A stretch of 5,687 nt of DNA, from contig JAKBTP010000037.1 in the NCBI GenBank assembly GCA_021844355.1, forward strand, positions 1-5,687. The letters are read 5' to 3'. The position numbers and the translations under genes are program-made. This document shows, in pieces, positions 1-5,349 of the stretch. The DNA comes from a bacterium (lineage in GTDB: Bacteria > Chloroflexota > Dormibacteria > Aeolococcales > Bog-877). The notes under the pieces are model-generated. The model had not been told where the DNA came from. It did no database searches and saw nothing but the letters and a program-made list of their open reading frames with translations. The first letter of the stretch is position 1. Every line of letters starts with the position of its first letter.

Positions 1-33
1 CGCCGGCCCGATCGACTCCCGAGGTGTTCGCTC

Positions 34-39
34 TAGAAT
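34..39 (+). promoter_or_regulatory. -10 promoter element of rsmE, probable leaderless transcript
   Basis: The hexamer TAGAAT matches the bacterial -10 consensus TATAAT at five of six positions. It starts exactly 12 nt before the GTG start codon, so the usual distance from -10 to +1 puts the transcription start on the G of GTG. No purine-rich Shine-Dalgarno stretch lies between it and the start. The same 9-mer (TAGAATCGC) recurs at the same distance before the VIT-family gene at the other end of the window. No good -35 hexamer is visible. The leaderless reading is an inference from spacing. Confidence 0.6.
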
Positions 40-45
40 CGCCGG

Positions 46-813
46 GTGCCCGTGTACTTCGCCAGGGGCGGCGTGCTGACGCCAACGGGCGAGGTCGAGC
101 TGAGGGAGGAGCACGCTTGGCATCTCGCTCGGGTGCTGAGGGCCCGGCCGGGTGAGTCCATCCGGGTGGTGGTGGATGGGACGCAGGAGCTGCTGGTCGA
201 GCTCTCCGAGGTCTCGGCCGCCCTGGTCCGGGGACGGGTGCTGGGAGTCCAACCGGCCCGGGGGGAGCCGCGGTGCCGGCTGCTCCTGGTGCAGGCCATC
301 CCCAAGGGTTCGGGGATGACCGAGGTCTGCGAGCGCACGTCCGAGCTGGGGGTCGCCTCGATCTGGCCCGTATTCAGCGAGCGCACGGTCCCCCGTCCCG
401 GTCCGGAGGCCACGGCGGGAAGACGGCGGAGGTGGGCGAAGATCGCCGGGGAGGCGGCACAGCTCGCGGGGCGGAGCCGGGCACCGGTGGTGGAGGAGCC
501 CGCGGGGCTCGATGGCGCCCTGGAGCGGCTCCGGGAGCAGGAGCCGGATGTCCAGCTCTTCGTCTGCCAGCAGGAGGGGACCGCCGTGTCACTCACGGCC
601 ACCCCCTATGACCCCTCGCGCCCCGCCGCCGTCCTCATCGGACCCGAGGGGGGCTGGTCGCCAGGCGAACTGCGCCAGCTGCGCAGCCTGGGCGCGGTCG
701 CGGTCTCACTGGGCCCCCGGAACCTCCGGACGCTGGTCGCCGGCGTGGTGGCCGTGACCCTGCTTCTGGCCCGGGCCGGGGAGCTCGGCCAGCCCTTGGG
801 TGACCCCGCATGA
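46..813 (+). CDS. rsmE: 16S rRNA (uracil(1498)-N3)-methyltransferase, RsmE family
   Basis: This is an RsmE-family SPOUT methyltransferase, which uses S-adenosylmethionine to methylate N3 of U1498 in helix 44 of 16S rRNA in the assembled 30S subunit. At 255 residues it has the usual family length. The N-terminal PUA-like part carries the family HLARVLR motif (about 27-32). The SPOUT part has KGSGMTEVCERTSELGV (about 87-103), the basic EAAQLAGRSRAP segment (136-147), the SAM-binding IGPEGGW loop (198-204) and the C-terminal knot segment LGPRNLRT (222-229). In most relatives this segment continues as ETA; here it reads LVAG, with no sign of a frameshift. The GTG start is chosen because the protein opens with the typical MPVYFA and a -10 element sits exactly 12 nt upstream. 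It overlaps the next gene by 4 nt (ATGA), implying co-transcription and translational coupling. The family assignment is firm; retention of activity is inferred. Confidence 0.93.
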   Translation: MPVYFARGGVLTPTGEVELREEHAWHLARVLRARPGESIRVVVDGTQELLVELSEVSAALVRGRVLGVQPARGEPRCRLLLVQAIPKGSGMTEVCERTSELGVASIWPVFSERTVPRPGPEATAGRRRRWAKIAGEAAQLAGRSRAPVVEEPAGLDGALERLREQEPDVQLFVCQQEGTAVSLTATPYDPSRPAAVLIGPEGGWSPGELRQLRSLGAVAVSLGPRNLRTLVAGVVAVTLLLARAGELGQPLGDPA

Positions 814-1865
814 CGGTGCGCTTCTCCCACGAGTGGCGGACTGGCGTTTACATGTCGCCCGAGGGGGACGGCGGCCCGCGGCGGGTGCGGATCAGGGTCG
901 AGCTGCGCCGTGACCCCCTCACCGGACGAGGCGGACGCGTGGCCCATTTCCAAGGCTTCCACCTGCGCCGCCCCGATCTGAGCGCCGAGGTGGCGGCCAG
1001 CCGGCCCCACTGCCCATTCTGCCCGGACCGGGTCCTGGTGGTCACCCCCCGCCTGGATCCCCCTGTGGATGGCTCCTTCCGCGTGGTGGAGGGGGAGTCC
1101 GTCCTCTTTCCGAACATCTCCCCGTATGACCGGCGCAGCGCCGTGGTGGTGCTCTCGCGGGCCCACTTCCTGGCTCCCGAGGACATTCGGCCCCACCACC
1201 TGGTTGACGGGTTGCGGGCGGCCCAGCGCTACCTGGAAGCGCCGGGCACCCTGCGCCGCCGCGACTTCGGACTGGTCACCTGGAACTACATGCCGCTCGC
1301 GGGCGCGACCCAGGTGCACCCCCACCTCCAGGTGTTCGCCACAGACCGCCCCGGGCGGCTGCTCGAGGACGAGGTGGCCGCCAGCTTCCGGCACCGTCGG
1401 CGATTCGGCCGTTCGTATTGGGAAGAGCTGGTGGAGATCGAGTCCCAGCTCCGGGAGCGCTGGGTCGGCCGGGGCCGCCACAGCGTCTGGCTGACCCCTT
1501 TCGTCTCCCGGAGCGTGGTCTCCGACCTGATGGTGGTCTTCCCGGGGAAGGCCCTGCTCTCGGACCTTTCCCCGGCCGACTTGGAGGAGTTCGCTCGTGG
1601 CCTGTCGGCCGCCCTCCCCCAGCTGGCCGCGGAGGGGGTCGTGAGCTTCAACCTGGCCTTCTACCCTGCCCGCGGCCCCTCCCCGGACCCGGCGGTGTGG
1701 CTGCACGCCCGCCTCTCGCCACGCATCCACTTCAACCCGGCCATCGGCGGGTCGGACGCCACGGTCTGGCAGCATCTGCTGGACGAGCCGTTCATGGTCC
1801 GGAGCCCAGAGCGGCTGGCCGAATTCCTCCGACCGGCCGTTTCCCGCGCCCTGGCGGAGGGGTGA
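810..1865 (+). CDS. GalT-like HIT-superfamily nucleotidyltransferase (galactose-1-phosphate uridylyltransferase homologue)
   Basis: The 351-residue protein resembles class I galactose-1-phosphate uridylyltransferase (E. coli GalT has 348 residues), which moves UMP between UDP-glucose and galactose-1-phosphate through a uridylyl-histidine. By eye alignment, all four zinc ligands are present: C68 and C71 in HCPFC, H119 in LSRAH, and H170. The active-site triad H170-P-H172-x-Q174 matches the E. coli HPHGQ motif, so H172 is the expected nucleophile. The second half is diverged. The iron-site pair HAH appears as HAR (299-301) and the upstream GWHGAP motif is not recognisable, so the structural iron site is probably lost. 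The start codon overlaps the rsmE stop (ATGA), so the two are likely one transcript. No galK, galE or galM is nearby. Substrate is therefore uncertain: it could be a true GalT, an ADP/UDP-sugar phosphorylase-like enzyme, or another nucleotidyl transferase or hydrolase. Superfamily confidence is high, exact reaction low. Confidence 0.75.
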   Translation: MTVRFSHEWRTGVYMSPEGDGGPRRVRIRVELRRDPLTGRGGRVAHFQGFHLRRPDLSAEVAASRPHCPFCPDRVLVVTPRLDPPVDGSFRVVEGESVLFPNISPYDRRSAVVVLSRAHFLAPEDIRPHHLVDGLRAAQRYLEAPGTLRRRDFGLVTWNYMPLAGATQVHPHLQVFATDRPGRLLEDEVAASFRHRRRFGRSYWEELVEIESQLRERWVGRGRHSVWLTPFVSRSVVSDLMVVFPGKALLSDLSPADLEEFARGLSAALPQLAAEGVVSFNLAFYPARGPSPDPAVWLHARLSPRIHFNPAIGGSDATVWQHLLDEPFMVRSPERLAEFLRPAVSRALAEG

Positions 1866-1870
1866 GGGGC

Positions 1871-1893
1871 GGGGCGGCCACGGTGGCCGCCCC
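1871..1893. terminator. GC-rich hairpin between convergent genes, possible bidirectional terminator
   Basis: A perfect 10-bp inverted repeat (GGGGCGGCCA / TGGCCGCCCC) with a 3-nt CGG loop fills most of the 35-bp gap between the GalT-like stop and the hsp20 stop. Its position between convergent genes fits a bidirectional transcription barrier. There is no T-tract on either strand, so it is not a canonical intrinsic terminator; such tract-less hairpins are common in high-GC genomes. The structure is seen directly and the function is inferred. Confidence 0.5.
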
Positions 1894-1900
1894 GCGCCGG

Positions 1901-2407
1901 TCAGCTCTGCGCGGCGGGGGCCTCCAAGACCTGGGGCTCCGGCTGCTCCCCGGTGGCCACCGGGATCCGCCGAGGCGCCGGTGCCTCCACGCGCGGCAGG
2001 TGCACGGTGAGCACCCCGTTCTGGAAGCTGGCCCGGATCTCATCCTCCTTCACGTCCGCGGGAAGGGTGAGCTGGCGGACGAAGGAGTAGTTGGCCCGCT
2101 CGCGCCGGAGGTAGGTGCCCTCGGTCTGGCTTCCGTCGACCTTCCTCTCCCCACGCAGGGTGAGAATGCCCTGGTCAGCGGTGATCTCCACCTCCTGGGG
2201 GCTGAAGCCCGGGATGGAAGCCTCCACCAGGAACTCCCTGTCGGTCTGCCGGATGTCCAGGGGCAGGTAGGCGGTGGGCGCCACCGTGGTCGTGCCCCGT
2301 CCGCTGCCGGAGGTCAGAAGTGGGGTACCGGAGAAGGCCTCGTTGACCCACCGGGCCATCTCGTTCTGCAAGTTGAAGAGATCACTCCACGGATCCCAAC
2401 GTGCCAT
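1901..2407 (-). CDS. Hsp20/alpha-crystallin family small heat shock protein
   Basis: This is an ATP-independent holdase chaperone of the Hsp20 family, which keeps unfolding cytoplasmic proteins soluble for later refolding by DnaK/DnaJ/GrpE. The 168-residue protein has the typical three-part layout. A short amphipathic N-terminus starts MARWDPWSDLFNLQNEM. The alpha-crystallin domain runs from about 46 to 141, opening with YLPLDIRQTDREFLVEASIP and containing the family GVLTV motif at 131-135. A C-terminal tail carries the I-x-V anchoring motif IPV (148-150) used in oligomer assembly. The ATG start is fixed by a near-perfect Shine-Dalgarno sequence 6 nt upstream. It lies 101 bp downstream of dnaJ on the same strand and so is either the tail of the hrcA-grpE-dnaJ operon or separately transcribed from that gap. 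Its end is convergent with the GalT-like gene. Confidence 0.95.
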   Translation of the reverse strand: MARWDPWSDLFNLQNEMARWVNEAFSGTPLLTSGSGRGTTTVAPTAYLPLDIRQTDREFLVEASIPGFSPQEVEITADQGILTLRGERKVDGSQTEGTYLRRERANYSFVRQLTLPADVKEDEIRASFQNGVLTVHLPRVEAPAPRRIPVATGEQPEPQVLEAPAAQS

Positions 2408-2413
2408 CGAATA

Positions 2414-2422
2414 TCACCTCCC
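2414..2422 (-). promoter_or_regulatory. Strong ribosome binding site of hsp20
   Basis: On the - strand this reads GGGAGGTGA, a near-complete match to the anti-Shine-Dalgarno sequence, ending 6 nt before the ATG at 2407. It settles the hsp20 start and shows that this organism uses SD-led initiation as well as the apparent leaderless starts elsewhere in the window. Confidence 0.85.
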
Positions 2423-2454
2423 AACTCAAGTAAACCGCTGTCCTAGTGCCGGGA

Positions 2455-2466
2455 GATTCGCGAATC
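2455..2466. promoter_or_regulatory. 12-bp perfect palindrome upstream of hsp20, possible operator
   Basis: GATTCGCGAATC is a perfect 12-bp palindrome centred about 53 nt upstream of the hsp20 start, in the 101-bp gap after dnaJ. A weak -10-like TAGGAC lies on the - strand at 2440-2445, which would put the palindrome near the -35 and spacer region of an hsp20 promoter. It has no spacer and so is a poor RNA hairpin, favouring a dimeric repressor site over a terminator. It does not resemble CIRCE. The regulator is unknown and the role is inferred from position only. Confidence 0.35.
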
Positions 2467-2484
2467 CCACGATGTTCCATACCC

Positions 2485-2498
2485 CCGCCTTCCGGCGG
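2485..2498 (-). terminator. Short GC hairpin after dnaJ, weak terminator or attenuator candidate
   Basis: On the - strand this is a 5-bp all-GC stem (CCGCC / GGCGG) closing a GGAA loop, which is of the GNRA type. It begins 10 nt after the dnaJ stop. It is short and lacks a following T-run, so it could at most slow or process the transcript between dnaJ and hsp20. A chance pairing in GC-rich DNA is quite possible. Confidence 0.2.
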
Positions 2499-2508
2499 TC
2501 AAACACGC

Positions 2509-3621
2509 TCAGATGCCGATGGCGTCCTTGAGGTGCTCGAAGAAGCCGCGGCGCACGGGGTGCGGCTTGCCGTCGGGGGGAGCCAGCTCGCGAAGCAGGT
2601 GCCGCTGCCGTTCGGTGAGCTTGGTGGGTATGACCACCCTCAGTCTCACCACCTGGTCACCCCGCCGTCCGGTGCGAGGGTCGGGCGCTCCCCTTCCCGG
2701 GATGCGCAGCTGCTCCCCATACTGGGTGCCCGGCTTGATGGTGACCGTCGCCGGCCCGTCCACAGTGGGCACCTCGACCGTGTCCCCCAGGGCCGCTTGG
2801 GAAACGGTGATCGGGCAGTCGTACAGGATGGTCATGCCTCGCCGGGTGAGGAGGTCATGCGGGCGCACGTTGATCACCAGGAAGAGATCTCCTGGGGCGC
2901 CTCCACGCGGTCCGGCAGCTCCCTCCCCGGGCACCCTCACCTGCATCTCACTGTCCACCCCGGCAGGGATCTGGACCTCGATCGACTTGCGCTGGTCGAC
3001 CACCCCCTGCCCGTGACAGTCGGGGCAGGGTGATTCGATCACCTGCCCCTCGCCGCGGCAGCGCGGGCAGGGCTCGACGGTGACCATCTGGCCCAGCAGC
3101 GACTGCCGCACCCTCTGGACCTGTCCCCGGCCCTGGCACTCGGTGCAGGTGGTGGGCGAGGTGCCCCGCTGGGCGCCGGTGCCGCCGCACTCCTCGCACA
3201 CCGCGGGCTTGGTGACCTCGAAGGTGCGAGTCACCCCCCTGACGGCCTCCTCGAAGCCGATGCTCACCTGAAGGCGTAGGTCGGCGCCGCGCCTCGGCCC
3301 GCTGCGGGCCCGGCTCACCTGCCCCCCGCCGAAGAACATATCGAAGAGGTCGAAGGCGGACTGGAAGTTGAAGCCCCCGGACGAGCCGAATCCGTCTCCC
3401 GCCTGACCGAAGGTGTCGTACTGGCGCCGGCGGGCGGGGTCGGAGAGGACCTGGTAGGCCTCGCCCACCTCCTTGAACCGCTCCTCGGCCGCGGGGTCTC
3501 CGCTGTTGCGATCGGGGTGGTAGCGCATGGCCAGGGTGCGGTAGGCGCGCTTCAACTCCTCCGGGCTGGCGCTGCGGTCCACCCCCAGCACCTCGTAGTA
3601 GTCGCGCCGCGTCTGGGGCAT
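2509..3621 (-). CDS. dnaJ: Chaperone protein DnaJ (Hsp40, type I)
   Basis: DnaJ delivers unfolded clients to DnaK and stimulates its ATPase. The 370-residue protein is a complete type I Hsp40. The J domain spans about 6-71 with the essential HPD at 35-37. A short Gly/Phe-rich region follows (about 72-100). The zinc-binding domain has four CxxCxGxG repeats, with cysteine pairs at 142/145, 159/162, 185/188 and 199/202. The C-terminal substrate-binding and dimerisation domains run to the end. The ATG shares one base with the grpE stop (TGATG) and has no good Shine-Dalgarno site, only a GAGG about 13 nt away, so translation probably depends on reinitiation after grpE. The start gives the canonical opening for the family (RRDYYEVLGV). 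DnaK is not encoded between grpE and dnaJ or anywhere in the window, so this DnaJ must work with a DnaK made elsewhere. Confidence 0.97.
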   Translation of the reverse strand: MPQTRRDYYEVLGVDRSASPEELKRAYRTLAMRYHPDRNSGDPAAEERFKEVGEAYQVLSDPARRRQYDTFGQAGDGFGSSGGFNFQSAFDLFDMFFGGGQVSRARSGPRRGADLRLQVSIGFEEAVRGVTRTFEVTKPAVCEECGGTGAQRGTSPTTCTECQGRGQVQRVRQSLLGQMVTVEPCPRCRGEGQVIESPCPDCHGQGVVDQRKSIEVQIPAGVDSEMQVRVPGEGAAGPRGGAPGDLFLVINVRPHDLLTRRGMTILYDCPITVSQAALGDTVEVPTVDGPATVTIKPGTQYGEQLRIPGRGAPDPRTGRRGDQVVRLRVVIPTKLTERQRHLLRELAPPDGKPHPVRRGFFEHLKDAIGI

Positions 3622-4205
3622 CAGCCGGACTCAGCCTCGAACAGTTCCTCTCCGGGACCAACCGCCTCGGCGGCGTCACCCGACGCTCTCTGGTCCCCGC
3701 CCGCCGTGGCCCCCCCGCCCACTGCCACCTGGGCGGCCCGCACCACCCGGTCATGCAGCCTGTATCCGGGCAGGTACTCGGACACCACCTGGCCCGTCGG
3801 CTGACCTGGCACCGTGGCCACCGCCTCGTGGAGCCGGGGGTCGAAGGGCTCGCCCACGGCCGGGATGCGCTCCACCCCTTCGGAGCGCAGCGCCTCCTCG
3901 AGCTGGCGCACAGTCAGCCTCAATCCCTCCGCCAGCCCGTCGGCGGCGTCCTCGGGGATATGGCTCAAGGCTCGCTCCAGATTGTCCAGGACTGGGAGGA
4001 TGGCCCGCAGCAGGCCAGCCGCCCCATAGCGTGCCTGCTCCTGAGCCTCCTGCGCCCGGCGGCGCTTGAAGTTCTCGAAGTCGGCCGCCAGACGGAGGTA
4101 GGACTCCCGGGTCCGTTCCAGCTCCTCCACCGGGTCAGGTGCCTCTGCCGGGACGGCATCAGGGTCCTGAGCCTCAGGCTCACCGTCGCCGGTCGGCTCG
4201 GGCAT
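3621..4205 (-). CDS. grpE: GrpE, nucleotide exchange factor of DnaK
   Basis: GrpE releases ADP from DnaK and so resets the chaperone cycle. The protein (194 residues from this start) has an acidic, proline-rich disordered N-terminus (1-30) and the long coiled-coil stretch ELERTRESYLRLAADFENFKRR (about 28-49). The family core follows with ILPVLDNLERAL (69-80). The C-terminal beta domain includes FDPRLHEAV (121-129) and GYRLHDRVVRAAQVAV (147-162), the GrpE signature. A Gly/Ala-rich acidic tail of about 30 residues follows the conserved domain. The ATG at 4205 is chosen because GGAGGAGG lies 5 nt upstream. An in-frame GTG at 4232 would add nine residues but lacks an SD and would place this SD inside the gene. 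It follows hrcA by 30 nt and overlaps dnaJ by one base, so all three form one operon. Confidence 0.95.
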   Translation of the reverse strand: MPEPTGDGEPEAQDPDAVPAEAPDPVEELERTRESYLRLAADFENFKRRRAQEAQEQARYGAAGLLRAILPVLDNLERALSHIPEDAADGLAEGLRLTVRQLEEALRSEGVERIPAVGEPFDPRLHEAVATVPGQPTGQVVSEYLPGYRLHDRVVRAAQVAVGGGATAGGDQRASGDAAEAVGPGEELFEAESG

Positions 4206-4210
4206 GGGCG

Positions 4211-4218
4211 CCTCCTCC
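4211..4218 (-). promoter_or_regulatory. Ribosome binding site of grpE
   Basis: GGAGGAGG on the - strand sits 5 nt before the ATG at 4205, within the 30-nt gap after the hrcA stop. It favours that ATG over the upstream in-frame GTG at 4232. Confidence 0.8.
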
Positions 4219-4235
4219 TGGTTAACGTCCACAGC

Positions 4236-5243
4236 TCAGGCCAGAACCCGGGCGAGAGCCTCTCCGGTCACCTGTGAGATCAGCTGCAAGCGAGCGGCGA
4301 CCCGGGCGTAGCGGATGCGGGTGGGACCGACCACACCGACCGTCCCCCAGAGCTGGGTACCAACACGATAGCTGGTCAGCACGAGGCTGCAGTCCTGGAG
4401 CTCCTCCAGGCTGTTCTCATGGCCGATCACGACCTGCACCCCCGACTGAGGCGCGAGCTGGCTCACCACCGCGGCCAGGATCCGTTGCGCCTCGAGGACC
4501 TCTAGCACCACCCGCAACCGATTGGGGTCCTCGAACTCAGGGTTGCGGACCAGGTTCCGCACCCCGTCGTGCAGGACCAGCGCCGAGCGGTTCTCCAGCT
4601 GTCGAAGCCCTGCCCCGACCTCCAGGACCACCGCCCGCGGCACCACCTCCGGCATCGGAGAGGCCTCCAGCTCCTCTGCGGTCATGCCCGCCCCCACCCG
4701 GTTGAGCACCTCGGTCAGGGCGTTGAGGGCCTCCTGGTCCAGGGCGGGGTCCACCTCCACGGTCCGCTGCTGGGCTCGGCGACCGCTTCCGACCACGACC
4801 ACCAGCGCATGGCCGGGTCGGGTGGACACCAGCTGGGCCCGCGCGAGCCGACTGCTTCCCTCGGCCGGCCCCGTGACCAGGGCCACGTTGTCGCTCAGCC
4901 GGCTGAGTGTCGCCGCGGCCAGCTCCAGGATCGCCTCGACGTCCGGCTCCACCTCCATGAAGCGCTGGCGGACCTGGCGTCGCAGCACCGGCTCGACGAT
5001 CTCCTGGGGGAGCAGGAAGTCGACGAAATAGCGGTATCCCAGGTCCGTTGGCACCCTCCCGGCGGAGGGGTGTGGCTGGGCCAGGAAGCCGTCGTCGACG
5101 AGCTCGGACAGCTCGTTGCGGATCGTCGCCGAGCTGAGCTCCATGAAGTAGCGCGCGGCGAGGACGTGGGAGCCTACCGGGACCACCGTCTCGGTGTAGT
5201 CGGAAACCACCGCCTGAAGAATGCGCTCTTTGCGTCCGTCCAT
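4236..5243 (-). CDS. hrcA: Heat-inducible transcription repressor HrcA
   Basis: HrcA represses class I heat-shock operons by binding CIRCE elements as a dimer; it needs GroEL to stay folded, so heat stress relieves repression. The 335-residue protein has family length. The N-terminal winged helix-turn-helix includes SSATIRNELSELVDDGFL (37-54) followed by the invariant wing PHPSAGRVPTDLGYRYFVD (57-75). The middle part is the GAF-like domain with an inserted dimerisation region. The C-terminal signature is clear: GHEN (274-277), CSLVLTSYRVG (285-295) and GTVGVVGPTRIRYARV (300-315). The ATG at 5243 gives the usual family N-terminus, with only a weak GGGA upstream as Shine-Dalgarno. A perfect CIRCE lies 27 nt upstream of the start, so the gene is autoregulated. 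It is the first gene of the hrcA-grpE-dnaJ operon and is divergent from the VIT-family gene. Confidence 0.97.
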   Translation of the reverse strand: MDGRKERILQAVVSDYTETVVPVGSHVLAARYFMELSSATIRNELSELVDDGFLAQPHPSAGRVPTDLGYRYFVDFLLPQEIVEPVLRRQVRQRFMEVEPDVEAILELAAATLSRLSDNVALVTGPAEGSSRLARAQLVSTRPGHALVVVVGSGRRAQQRTVEVDPALDQEALNALTEVLNRVGAGMTAEELEASPMPEVVPRAVVLEVGAGLRQLENRSALVLHDGVRNLVRNPEFEDPNRLRVVLEVLEAQRILAAVVSQLAPQSGVQVVIGHENSLEELQDCSLVLTSYRVGTQLWGTVGVVGPTRIRYARVAARLQLISQVTGEALARVLA

Positions 5244-5270
5244 TGTCCCGATCTCGTAAGGGGCCTCTGC

Positions 5271-5297
5271 TTAGCACTCGCCAACTCGGAGTGCTAA
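5271..5297. promoter_or_regulatory. CIRCE operator (HrcA binding site)
   Basis: The arms TTAGCACTC (5271-5279) and GAGTGCTAA (5289-5297) form a perfect 9-bp inverted repeat with a 9-bp spacer, which is the exact CIRCE consensus. It lies in the 106-bp divergent gap, 27 nt upstream of the hrcA start. HrcA bound here would block transcription of hrcA-grpE-dnaJ and, if read through, hsp20. In the mRNA the repeat would form a stem in the 5' leader, which in other bacteria also affects transcript stability. Confidence 0.98.
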
Positions 5298-5301
5298 GTG
5301 G

Positions 5302-5307
5302 AGTCTA
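5302..5307 (-). promoter_or_regulatory. Candidate -10 element for hrcA operon
   Basis: On the - strand this reads TAGACT, matching TATAAT at four of six positions including the key TAnnnT frame. Transcription would start around 5295, inside the distal arm of CIRCE, the usual place for this operator relative to +1. No convincing -35 hexamer is found at 16-18 bp. The call rests on motif and position only. Confidence 0.35.
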
Positions 5308-5337
5308 ACACGGGTGTTCGGCCCCTCCTCCGGCAAA

Positions 5338-5343
5338 TAGAAT
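5338..5343 (+). promoter_or_regulatory. -10 promoter element of VIT-family gene, probable leaderless transcript
   Basis: TAGAAT lies exactly 12 nt before the ATG at 5350, so the predicted +1 is the A of ATG. The following bases CGC are also shared with the element before rsmE, making an identical 9-mer at identical spacing. No Shine-Dalgarno sequence is present. A GTTCGG-like stretch near 5316-5321 is only a weak -35 candidate. Confidence 0.6.
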
Positions 5344-5349
5344 CGCGAC

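Noticed and set aside
23..30. Shared GGTGTTCG 8-mer at 23-30 and 5313-5320, upstream of both leaderless promoters
   Set aside because: Its distance to the -10 differs by 14 nt between the two sites, so it cannot be a common -35 element.
606..1775. Long open frame on the - strand (389 codons) across rsmE and the GalT-like gene
   Set aside because: It is antisense to two clear protein families, has a low-complexity composition typical of GC-rich shadow frames and matches no family I recognise.
2424..2430. Possible HspR (HAIR) site: the - strand reads CTTGAGT just upstream of the hsp20 SD
   Set aside because: It is an exact half-site only; the second half at the required 7-nt spacing matches at about one of seven positions, so it does not form the inverted repeat.
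1418..2446. Long + strand open frame (342 codons) spanning the end of the GalT-like gene and hsp20
   Set aside because: It crosses a convergent gene boundary and a hairpin, its composition is Gly/Pro/Arg-rich noise, and both underlying genes are certain in other frames.
2497..2513. CtsR-like tandem heptads (GGTCAAA, 3-nt spacer with central A, then GCTCAGA) upstream of hsp20
   Set aside because: The first heptad is exact, but the second matches only five of seven and overlaps the dnaJ stop. CtsR is mainly a Firmicutes regulator and no ctsR or clp gene is here, so chance is the simpler reading.
2948..3754. Out-of-frame - strand open frame over dnaJ/grpE
   Set aside because: It is a frame-shifted shadow of dnaJ and grpE; the true frames carry all family motifs.
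4206..4232. GTG start at 4232 for grpE
   Set aside because: It adds nine residues, has no Shine-Dalgarno sequence, and would bury the GGAGGAGG site that fits the ATG at 4205.
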